The position numbers and the translations under genes are program-made. Below the pieces are notes generated by a model. It saw only the letters and a list, made by a program, of their open reading frames with translations, had not been told where the DNA came from and ran no database searches. A stretch of DNA of 32,800 bases from Planctomycetota bacterium. Lineage in GTDB: Bacteria; Planctomycetota; Phycisphaerae; Phycisphaerales; UBA1924. Positions 7,937 to 14,543 of this stretch are shown one piece after another. Position 1 is the first letter of the stretch, and the number at the start of each line of letters is the position of its first letter. The DNA lies in the NCBI GenBank assembly GCA_003697045.1, contig RFGK01000058.1, positions 1 to 32,800 on the forward strand, in the 5' to 3' direction.

Positions 7937-8923
7937 ATGACGCAGGCAAGCGCGTTCACCTCACAGTCCACCACTGCCAATGACGCCGATCGCCCCCTGA
8001 TCTGGGTGAATGGCCAGTTGGTCCCGAAAAGCCAGGCTGCCATCAATGTCTTCGATCACGGGCTGCTCTACGGCGATGGGATATTCGAGGGCATTCGGGT
8101 CTACCGCGGTCGCATTTTCAAGGCCCGTCAACACCTGGACCGTCTCTACGGGTGTGCCGAGAAGATTTTCCTGAAGATCCCGTACACCAAGGACGAGATG
8201 CTCGCGATTCAGCGCCAGTGCATCGAAGCCAATGAGCTTGTCGAGGGGTATATCCGCCTTGTCGTCACGCGCGGCATCGGAACGCTGGGGCTCAATCCAT
8301 ACTCCTGCCCAGAGCCGGGCGTGGTCTGCATTGCCGATCAGATCGCACTCTACAAGCCCGAGATGTATGAGAAGGGCATGCGCGTCGTCGTGGCCAATCG
8401 TCCACGCATTCCGGTGGCCTGCCTCGATCCGCGCATCAAGAGCCTCAACTATCTCAACAATATTCTCGCCAAGTGCGAAGCGATTCACCTGACGCAAGAG
8501 CTTGGCATCACCAAGCCCGAAGACATGCTTCTGGAAGTTGTCATGCTCAACGTTGAGGGCAACGTGGCTGAAGGGTCCGGCGACAACATCTTCATGGTCA
8601 AGGACGGCGTGGTCATCACCCCGCCAGGTGAAGCCGGAATCCTCGAAGGCATCACGCGACGTTTCGTCCTGCGCGAGCTGTGCCCCCAGCTCGGCTTCAA
8701 GGCGGTCGAACGCGACTTCACGCTGCCGGAGCTGCTCGAAGCTGACGAGGTCTTCCTCACCGGCTCGGCAGCCGAGATCATCGCAGTGCGAGAAATCCTT
8801 CAACACGAGGATAACCGCATCACCGGCACACACAAGATCTCCGATGGTGAAGGCGAAATTACCGGGGCGCTGCGCTCGCGATTCCGCGAGATTGTGACGT
8901 CTGACCAGATCCCGGAAGACTGA
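7937..8923 (+). CDS. ilvE: Branched-chain amino acid aminotransferase (class IV)
   Basis: A strong ribosome site (AAAGGGGAGG, five bases before ATG 7937) fixes the start inside a longer ORF. The 328-residue product is a fold-type IV PLP enzyme that moves the amino group between glutamate and the 2-keto acids of Leu, Ile and Val. Visible motifs are the N-terminal IWVNGQLVP, DHGLLYGDGIFEGIRVY, the PLP lysine in RIKSLNYLNN (Lys168), EGSGDNIFMVKDG, GILEGITRRFVLREL and the C-terminal EVFLTGSAAEI. Length fits the family (about 300-310). It lies 64 bases behind pheT in the same direction and may be co-transcribed. 4-amino-4-deoxychorismate lyase or D-amino acid transaminase are related, but the overall match favours IlvE. 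Confidence 0.9.
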   Translation: MTQASAFTSQSTTANDADRPLIWVNGQLVPKSQAAINVFDHGLLYGDGIFEGIRVYRGRIFKARQHLDRLYGCAEKIFLKIPYTKDEMLAIQRQCIEANELVEGYIRLVVTRGIGTLGLNPYSCPEPGVVCIADQIALYKPEMYEKGMRVVVANRPRIPVACLDPRIKSLNYLNNILAKCEAIHLTQELGITKPEDMLLEVVMLNVEGNVAEGSGDNIFMVKDGVVITPPGEAGILEGITRRFVLRELCPQLGFKAVERDFTLPELLEADEVFLTGSAAEIIAVREILQHEDNRITGTHKISDGEGEITGALRSRFREIVTSDQIPED

Positions 8924-9104
8924 GAAAGGCTGTGGACAAGCGCGGGTCCCCGTGCCCGTTGCCGGCGATCATGGGGTTGCCCAGCCGCACCGATGATCTG
9001 CCCGCAGCTCAATGCGATCGTGTTCTCCGCCGGGCAGGCCGCGATCCCGCCAACAAGTGCAAAGCTGGACTGATTCTCAACTTTGTCGGTGGCTTGGTCG
9101 TAAC

Positions 9105-9116
9105 ATCGTACACGAT
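9105..9116. promoter_or_regulatory. Palindromic candidate operator for the MarR regulator
   Basis: ATCGTACACGAT is a perfect inverted repeat (ATCGT-AC-ACGAT) in the 264-base gap between ilvE and the marR gene, about 70 bases before the latter's start. MarR proteins bind short A/T-edged palindromes of this kind, and commonly regulate themselves. The assignment is inferred from position and symmetry. Confidence 0.45.
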
Positions 9117-9187
9117 CTGGTTCGGTGTGAGCCGACTCGCAATGTCGCTGAGCGGCCCGCCTTGAGGAACATGAGCGGCGCATCCAC

Positions 9188-9655
9188 ATGCCTTCGAGAC
9201 TCGCACAGGAAGTCGGGAAAAAACAACCCTTCAACATCCCCGAGCAGGAAGCATTTCTCAACCTCCTGCGCACCACCAGCACGCTCGAAGCCGAGTTCAA
9301 GCGGCTCTTCCGCAAACACGGGCTCAGCCTGACCACCTACAACCTGCTTCGCATTGCCCGCGGCCATCGTCCCGACGGTGTACGCTGCTCGACCATTCGC
9401 GATCAGCTCATCGTCCGTGTGCCCGACGTGACACGCCTGGTCGATCGACTCATTGATCGCGGGCTCGTCCGCCGCGAGGTTGACCCGGACGATGCGCGCG
9501 CCGTCCGCATCCACATCACCCGCAAGGGGCTTCGCCTGCTCGACAAGCTCGATGAGCCGGTCGTCGAGCTTCACCGCGCTCAGCTTTCTCACATGAGCGC
9601 CGAACAGCTCAACACCCTGAGCGAGCTCCTTCAGGTTGCGCGAAACTCGACCTGA
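9188..9655 (+). CDS. MarR-family winged-helix transcriptional regulator
   Basis: The 155-residue product has the MarR layout. An N-terminal dimerisation helix (EQEAFLNLLRTTSTLEAEFKRL) leads to LTTYNLLRIARGH, the recognition helix region STIRDQLIVRVPDVTRLVDRLIDRGLVRRE, the wing with the family signature DPDDARAVRIHITRKG, and C-terminal dimerisation helices (LDEPVVELHRAQLSHMSAEQL). MarR dimers usually repress neighbouring genes and release DNA on binding small aromatic or oxidised ligands; the ligand here is unknown. The ATG at 9188 has no obvious Shine-Dalgarno, so the start is uncertain. The last 25 bases overlap the end of the convergent Rid gene. A palindrome lies about 70 bases upstream. 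Confidence 0.85.
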   Translation: MPSRLAQEVGKKQPFNIPEQEAFLNLLRTTSTLEAEFKRLFRKHGLSLTTYNLLRIARGHRPDGVRCSTIRDQLIVRVPDVTRLVDRLIDRGLVRREVDPDDARAVRIHITRKGLRLLDKLDEPVVELHRAQLSHMSAEQLNTLSELLQVARNST

Positions 9656-10047
9656 TCAGTCACGACCGCTTCAGCTTCGACTTCGACGAGCATGTCCGGG
9701 CGCACAAGCTTCGACACTTCGACCATCGTCAGACAGGGATGATGCCCCCGGAAAAACGCCCGATGCGCGCGCCCATATTCTGATTCGCGCGTGATGTCTG
9801 TGACGTACATGCGACAGCGCACGATGCAATGCCGACCCGCGCCCAGCTTCTCAAGCGCACGTTCAATCAGCGCATAGCATCGCGCCGTCTGCGACTCGGC
9901 GTCCCCGGGTGCAAAGGTGGCCCCGTCATCTGCGACAGGCGCGGTGCCCGCGGTGAATACCATCGGCCCGGCTCGCAACGCCCTGCAAAACCCGATCTCC
10001 TTCTCCCACGGCGAACCCGTGTACGCCCGCTCAAATCGGTCGGTCAT
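9631..10047 (-). CDS. Rid (YjgF/YER057c/UK114) family protein lacking the catalytic arginine
   Basis: The 138-residue product fits the Rid family of small trimeric proteins: FTAGTAPVADDG, DAESQTARCYALIERALEKLG, RCRMYVTDI, EYGRAHRAFF, TMVEVSKLVRPDMLVEVEAEAVV. AAGGAGA seven bases before ATG 10047 supports the start. In true RidA (2-aminoacrylate/imine deaminase) an Arg follows Pro-Ala ahead of the VEV strand. Here the segment reads HHPCLTMVEV, with Leu in that place. The enzyme is therefore probably not a canonical imine deaminase but a member of one of the Rid subfamilies without that Arg. It diverges from the NADHX epimerase gene across 55 bases and overlaps marR at its 3' end. Confidence 0.85.
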   Translation of the reverse strand: MTDRFERAYTGSPWEKEIGFCRALRAGPMVFTAGTAPVADDGATFAPGDAESQTARCYALIERALEKLGAGRHCIVRCRMYVTDITRESEYGRAHRAFFRGHHPCLTMVEVSKLVRPDMLVEVEAEAVVTDQVEFRAT

Positions 10048-10102
10048 CCTGGCTCTCCTTGCTCACACATCCCAGTCTACCGAGCAGACGTACGCTTCTC
10101 GC

Positions 10103-10804
10103 ATGCAAGCCCCCATGCTGACGACTGCTCAGGTCCGGGCGATCGACCGCCTTGCCGTTGAGCAATACCACATGCCTTCGATCCTGCTCATGGAAAACGC
10201 GTCGCTTGCGCTTCTTGCCGAGGCGCAACGCCTTGTTGAGCAAAAATCACTCTGCGGCGTGATCATCCTCGTCGGCCCGGGCAACAACGGTGGGGACGGG
10301 CTTGCCCTGGCACGACATCTCGCAAACGCCGAGATTCCTGTTCGCATCTTGATCACCCGCGAGCCGGATCAATACAGGGGTGACGCCAGGATCAATCTGG
10401 ACATCGTCCAGGCGATGGGTATTTCAATCACCCGGGTTGGTTCCCCCACCGACGCAGACGCCGCGGTGAGGGGGCTTGGCACGCCTCTGCTCATCGTGGA
10501 TGCGTTGCTCGGCACGGGGGTTGATCGCCCGGTCTCCGGGCTGCTGGCCGATCTGGTCGAGTGGATCAACACCGTGCCGCACCGGGTCGTCCTCGCGGTG
10601 GACGTGCCGACAGGCATGGATGCCGACCGCGGGCCGGTGCTTGGTCCCTGTGTGCGGGCCGACGTGACCGTCACGTTCGTGGCTCCAAAGATTGGGTTTG
10701 GCACCCCCGAGGCTGCCCGGGTCCTGGGGAGGGTGATCACCGGATCGATCGGTGCCCCGAAATCGTTGATCGGGAGAGTTCTGTCGGGTGAGGTGTCGAT
10801 TTGA
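10103..10804 (+). CDS. nnrE: NAD(P)H-hydrate epimerase (YjeF N-terminal domain only)
   Basis: The 233-residue product interconverts the R and S forms of hydrated NAD(P)H so that a dehydratase can repair them. Motifs visible: the N-terminal LTTAQVRAIDRLAVEQYHMPSILLMENA, the nucleotide loop VGPGNNGGDGLALARHL, VDALLGTGVDRPVSG and AVDVPTGMDADRG, followed by TVTFVAPKIGF. E. coli carries this domain fused to the ADP/ATP-dependent dehydratase NnrD. Here it stands alone, and no NnrD is in the window. ATG 10103 (MQAPML) is chosen because it gives the usual length. Met5 at 10115 is possible, and neither has a clear Shine-Dalgarno. It heads a run of four co-directional genes. Confidence 0.88.
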   Translation: MQAPMLTTAQVRAIDRLAVEQYHMPSILLMENASLALLAEAQRLVEQKSLCGVIILVGPGNNGGDGLALARHLANAEIPVRILITREPDQYRGDARINLDIVQAMGISITRVGSPTDADAAVRGLGTPLLIVDALLGTGVDRPVSGLLADLVEWINTVPHRVVLAVDVPTGMDADRGPVLGPCVRADVTVTFVAPKIGFGTPEAARVLGRVITGSIGAPKSLIGRVLSGEVSI

Positions 10805-10859
10805 GGTTGACTCCAACCGGCCAAACCGCGAGTATGCCGATGGCTCCGGAGGTGCTCCA

Positions 10860-11318
10860 ATGCCCGTGCGCATGGAACTGGCTCGCATCCTGATTCGTGA
10901 ACTGGCCGACTACCAGATCATCGAGCTTCGAGAAGTGTTGCCCGAGCCTGACGAGCCGCTCGATGAGAGCGAGATGTACGAACGCTTGCGTGCTGCCCGC
11001 AAGTTTCCAATCGTCATCGGGCTGCCCGAAGCGCAGGCGATCGATCGTCGGCTCAAGAATATCCCCATCAAGCGCCCACAGACGCACGATCTGCTGGCCA
11101 ACGTGATGACTGAGCTTGGAGCGACGCTGGATTCGATCACAATCTCCGACCTCGATGATCACACGTTCTTTGCCACACTTGATGTCACGACCAAAGACGG
11201 CAAGAAGTTGCACATTGACGCCCGTCCCAGCGACGCGATCGCTTTGGGAATTGCCCAGCAGGTCCCGATCTTCGTTGAAGAGCATGTGCTCGAAAACGCA
11301 CTCCGCGAGGAGGCATGA
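10860..11318 (+). CDS. Bifunctional nuclease (BFN, DUF151) domain protein
   Basis: GGAGGTG six bases before ATG 10860 selects this start inside a longer ORF, giving 152 residues. The single BFN domain is clear: MELARILIRELADYQIIELRE, FPIVIGLPEAQAIDRRL, RPQTHDLLANVMTELGA, and the family hallmark HIDARPSDAIALGIAQQVPIFVEEHVLENA. Characterised BFN proteins have been reported with DNase/RNase activity, and many bacterial copies are of unknown role. The gene overlaps truD by ATGA, so translation of the two is probably coupled. Confidence 0.88.
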   Translation: MPVRMELARILIRELADYQIIELREVLPEPDEPLDESEMYERLRAARKFPIVIGLPEAQAIDRRLKNIPIKRPQTHDLLANVMTELGATLDSITISDLDDHTFFATLDVTTKDGKKLHIDARPSDAIALGIAQQVPIFVEEHVLENALREEA

Positions 11319-12604
11319 GTCATTTTCCTGTGCACCACGGGCCCGAATCGCGCCACTTCGCAGACTCGGATGTCTATTTGACCAGCGACATCCCCCCGCT
11401 GGGGGGGACGATTCGCCAACGGCCTGAAGACTTCATCGTTGAAGAAGTGCCACTCTATCAACCCGCCGGCGAGGGGGAGCATGTCTATCTGTTCGTGCAG
11501 AAGGTCAACCTGACGACCGACCAGCTTGTGCGGATCATCGCCAGGCACTTCCGCGTGTCGACGCGAAGCATCGGCTTTGCCGGACACAAGGATCGGTTGG
11601 CCGTCACGCGCCAGCTCATCAGCGTGCACCTGCCCGGCCGATCGATCGATGAGTTCGGCATGATTGATCACCCACGCATTGACGTGCTCTGGGCCGACCG
11701 ACACACCAACAAGTTGCGCAAAGGCCATCTTCGCGCCAACCGCTTTTCCATTCGCATTCGCGATGTTCAGGCGACCGATGCGCCCAGAGCGGCCCGGTGT
11801 CTCAAGGTGCTCGAATCGCGCGGCCTGCCCAATCGCATCGGTATCCAGCGCTTCGGGTCAAGACACAACAACCACCTCGTTGGACGCGAGCTGGCGCGGG
11901 CAAGGCCCGACGCTGCGGTCAAGGCCCTGCTCGCGCCCGGTGCGGACGATGACCCACACGCCGAGGCGTGGAACCTTGCCGCAGCCGGCGCATTTCGACA
12001 GGCGGCTGAAAAACTCCCAAACTCGTTTCGCGTCGAGCGGCGAGTGCTTGAAGCACTCGGAGCAGGCGACTCACCCGCCCAGGCGTGGGAACGCATCGCT
12101 CCGTCCGATCGCGGGTTCTATCTCTCAGCCTTTCAGTCCGCGGTGTTCAATCTCGTGCTCGAACGCAGGCTTGCCGATGGAACATTCGATGCAGCCCTGC
12201 CCGGCGACCTGCTCTGCCGTGAGGATGGACGCGGGCTGGTGTCCGTGGACCCAGATCGCCCCGTCGACGAACAGACCGCTTCACAGGTTGCGAGCTTTGC
12301 GCTGACTCCGTCCGGACCAATGTGGGGTGGAAATATGCGCCGAGCGTCCGGAAGGGTCGATCAACTTGAAACCGAGGCTCTTTCAGCCTTCGGGCTTGTG
12401 CCGACGGATCTCATCGACGACGCCAGACAGGAAATGTCCGGAGGCACGCGCCGGCCGCTGCGCATTGGCCTGGGCTCTCCGGACGTTGAAGGCGGCATCG
12501 ATGAGCATGGCATGTACATCCGCTGCGCGTTTGATCTGCCCCGCGGCGGCTTTGCGACCGAAGTGCTCCGCGAAATCATGAAACGACCGGTGGATGGAGG
12601 GTGA
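11315..12604 (+). CDS. truD: tRNA pseudouridine(13) synthase TruD
   Basis: The 429-residue protein matches TruD, which makes pseudouridine at position 13 of some tRNAs. The N-terminal TruD motif RQRPEDFIVEEVPLYQPAGEGEH is followed by the catalytic loop GFAGHKDRLAVTRQ (Asp93 as nucleophile), then RKGHLRANRFSIRIRD and NRIGIQRFGSRHNNH, and further down DRGFYLSAFQSAVFN, GPMWG and RRPLRIGLGSPDVE with LPRGGFATEVLREIMK near the end. The TRUD insertion domain lies roughly at 170-330. E. coli TruD has 349 residues, so this is a longer version. It starts with an ATGA overlap onto the BFN gene, and its stop is one base from the following HAD gene. Confidence 0.93.
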   Translation: MSHFPVHHGPESRHFADSDVYLTSDIPPLGGTIRQRPEDFIVEEVPLYQPAGEGEHVYLFVQKVNLTTDQLVRIIARHFRVSTRSIGFAGHKDRLAVTRQLISVHLPGRSIDEFGMIDHPRIDVLWADRHTNKLRKGHLRANRFSIRIRDVQATDAPRAARCLKVLESRGLPNRIGIQRFGSRHNNHLVGRELARARPDAAVKALLAPGADDDPHAEAWNLAAAGAFRQAAEKLPNSFRVERRVLEALGAGDSPAQAWERIAPSDRGFYLSAFQSAVFNLVLERRLADGTFDAALPGDLLCREDGRGLVSVDPDRPVDEQTASQVASFALTPSGPMWGGNMRRASGRVDQLETEALSAFGLVPTDLIDDARQEMSGGTRRPLRIGLGSPDVEGGIDEHGMYIRCAFDLPRGGFATEVLREIMKRPVDGG

Positions 12605-12605
12605 G

Positions 12606-13277
12606 ATGCCTGATGTGCGCGTCGTGTGCTTTGACTGGGGTGGTGTGATTGTGCGGATCTGCCGCAACTGGCGGGAGGGTTGCCTTCGGGCCGGGCTGCC
12701 CGTCTACGAAGCCGCCGGCACTCCCGAGGCGATCGCTCGACGGCGCGCCATCTCCGCCGAACACCAGGTCGGCAGGATTCGCTGCGATGAGTTCTACGCG
12801 CGCGTCGCCGAGGCAAGCGAAGGGCTCTACACGCCGGCCGAGATCAAGCAAATCCACGATGCGTGGCTCATCGATGAGTACCATGGCGCCGGCGACCTGA
12901 TTGACCAGCTCAACGCCACCGAGGGCATCACCACCGCGATGCTCAGCAACACCAATGCCTCGCACTGGGCGCGTCAGCATGACGGTCCCGGCGGCTTCGG
13001 GGCGGCAGCACGAATCAAGATTCGACTCGCAAGCCACGAGCTGGGGCTGGCCAAGCCGGATCCGGCGATCTATGAGGCTGCTCGTGCGCATTTCGGCGTC
13101 CGTGCAGAGCAAATCCTCTTCTTTGACGATCTTTCCGAAAACGTTCAGGCTGCACGCGACGCCGGGTGGCTTGCCCACCAGATTGATCACGCGGGCGATC
13201 CGACCAGCCAGATGCGTGCTGTTCTGCATGCGCTCGGCGTACTGGCCGACCTCAGTCCGTCCGGTCGCGCCGAATGA
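12606..13277 (+). CDS. HAD-superfamily hydrolase (IA subfamily, YihX-like)
   Basis: ATG 12606 is preferred over 12594 because GGAGG sits five bases before it. The 223-residue product shows the four HAD motifs: VVCFDWGGVI (nucleophile Asp; Gly at the +2 position, as in YihX/epoxide-hydrolase-like members), TAMLSNTNASHW, the Lys in LGLAKPDPAIYEAA and ILFFDDLSENVQAARDAGW. A helical cap domain lies between motifs I and II. HAD IA enzymes are cytosolic phosphatases acting on small phosphorylated substrates; the substrate is not known. It ends the nnrE-BFN-truD run, and its last 26 bases overlap the convergent membrane-protein gene. Confidence 0.85.
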   Translation: MPDVRVVCFDWGGVIVRICRNWREGCLRAGLPVYEAAGTPEAIARRRAISAEHQVGRIRCDEFYARVAEASEGLYTPAEIKQIHDAWLIDEYHGAGDLIDQLNATEGITTAMLSNTNASHWARQHDGPGGFGAAARIKIRLASHELGLAKPDPAIYEAARAHFGVRAEQILFFDDLSENVQAARDAGWLAHQIDHAGDPTSQMRAVLHALGVLADLSPSGRAE

Positions 13278-13560
13278 CGCGCACATTTCGCCGCCGGTCG
13301 AACAGGCCGTCCGGTTCGTGCGCACGTCCGATCAGCTCGCGCACCGCCGAGCGCAGCCACAGAAACCCGAGCACACCGGCGCCGAGCACCATGAAGGGGA
13401 TCAGCACGACCATCGCGATCCCGATGAACGCGAACAGCACGAGGAACGCAAAGAATCGGCTGAAAAACCCCGGTCGACGGCCGGCAACGTAAAAAACGCG
13501 CCGGGCGTACTCGCCCGCCGCGTTGGTGTAGACCGTGTATCGCTCGTTCCAGGGGCTCAT
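13252..13560 (-). CDS. Small membrane protein, function unknown
   Basis: The 102-residue product has a polar N-terminus with a possible Tyr-rich stretch (MSPWNERYTVYTNAAGEYARRVFYV). Two closely spaced hydrophobic segments follow (RFFAFLVLFAFIGIAMVVLI and FMVLGAGVLGFLWL), then a basic C-terminus (DRRRNVRVIRRDRTD) likely to be cytoplasmic. I do not recognise the family. It follows the PEP-CTERM-like gene on the same strand by 25 bases, and its 3' end overlaps the HAD gene. There is no strong Shine-Dalgarno. The clear hydrophobic layout supports it as real. Confidence 0.6.
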   Translation of the reverse strand: MSPWNERYTVYTNAAGEYARRVFYVAGRRPGFFSRFFAFLVLFAFIGIAMVVLIPFMVLGAGVLGFLWLRSAVRELIGRAHEPDGLFDRRRNVRVIRRDRTD

Positions 13561-13585
13561 GGCCCCATCATATGACGCCCATCGC

Positions 13586-14257
13586 TCAGCGCTTGCGTGT
13601 TGCGAGCAGCGGCAGACCCATCAGGGCAAGTGCAGCGGCACCGGGAGCGGGCACTTGCGTCATGAAATCCTGGTAGCGCTCGTTCGTGAACGCAGCAAAC
13701 TGGTGTGGGTTGCTTTGTCCGAACTGCAGGCTGCCGAACATCTGGTCAACCAGATTCGAAATCGCGCCGGGCATGTGTGAGTTCCCTTTGCCGCTGGCAC
13801 GAAACGCGCCGCGGTTCAGATTGAGCGAGTCTGTCCCATCGTTCGGATCGAAGTCGAGGATCACTTCCCACACGGCCAACTGGAATGCGGACGCCAGATC
13901 GCGCGAGGCGTGCTCGCTCCAGATGTCCTCGCCGGCAAAGTGGGCCAGCTCGGCGACCGCATGGGCCTTTTCCTCTCCATAGGGCCGCGAAGAGAGCGCA
14001 TCGGTCAGGATGGTGCGCTCAAAGGTATTCGTGCCGGTCGAAGCCCACTGATCCGGGTCGATGCAGTAGGTCACGGTGCGTTCGCCGTCGATGTTGTGCA
14101 GGATGCTGCCCGCAAAGACGTTGTATTGCCGTCCTTCGTTGACGCGGATGGAGACATTGTGTCCCTGCAGCACGCCGCCGAACTGCATTTCAACAGTGTC
14201 TGCCGACGCGACGGCAGCGAACAGCCCAAAGCACGAAACGATTGCGGCGGTCTTCAT
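13586..14257 (-). CDS. Secreted protein with PEP-CTERM-like (VPAPG) sorting tail
   Basis: Met37 of the ORF (14257) is the start: AGGAGG lies eight bases upstream, and it yields a signal peptide (MKTAAIVSCFGLFAAVASA). The mature part resembles beta-sandwich PEP-CTERM proteins with a thioester-domain-like look (VTYCIDPDQW, AVAELAHFAGEDIW, ASAFQLAVWEVILD...). The C-terminus VPAPGAAALALMGLPLLATRKR has the short motif, hydrophobic helix and basic end used as an exosortase sorting signal. The 223-residue product is therefore predicted to be exported, cut and surface-processed. Its function beyond that is unknown. It is divergent to dnaE across 286 bases. Confidence 0.8.
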   Translation of the reverse strand: MKTAAIVSCFGLFAAVASADTVEMQFGGVLQGHNVSIRVNEGRQYNVFAGSILHNIDGERTVTYCIDPDQWASTGTNTFERTILTDALSSRPYGEEKAHAVAELAHFAGEDIWSEHASRDLASAFQLAVWEVILDFDPNDGTDSLNLNRGAFRASGKGNSHMPGAISNLVDQMFGSLQFGQSNPHQFAAFTNERYQDFMTQVPAPGAAALALMGLPLLATRKR

Positions 14258-14373
14258 GATTGATTCCTCCTGATGCGGGGCCCGCTCCTGTGGCCCGACA
14301 CCATGAAGGTCAAATTCAAACGTCTTGAAGCCAACCCACTCGAGCAGGGGAATCCTCCAACACATCAGGTCGT

Positions 14374-14414
14374 GAGGGTTGCGAAAGAGGGGGTGTCAAC
14401 CTGGGGCAACCCTC
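14374..14414. promoter_or_regulatory. Hairpin in the dnaE upstream region
   Basis: GAGGGTTGC (14374-14382) and GCAACCCTC (14406-14414) form a perfect nine-base inverted repeat around a 23-base loop, in the 286-base gap between the PEP-CTERM-like gene and dnaE. It could be an untranslated leader structure, or a weak terminator or operator. No T-run follows on either strand. TAAAAT at 14502-14507 is the best -10-like element for dnaE, but has no good -35 partner. Confidence 0.35.
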
Positions 14415-14543
14415 CCGGCCAGAGGGGGACGGATCACGGACTTTCCGGACGCAAAAAGGTGGACAGCCTGTCGGAAACGTCCTGGCGGGGCTGAACGGCT
14501 GTAAAATGACTCCAACTGAGGTTTCTACAACAGGTGGTAGACT

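Noticed and set aside
8932-9165. 77-codon plus-strand ORF with a hydrophobic stretch between ilvE and marR
   Set aside because: The GTG start has poor ribosome-site spacing, there is no family match, and it contains the MarR-type palindrome. It remains possible but unsupported.
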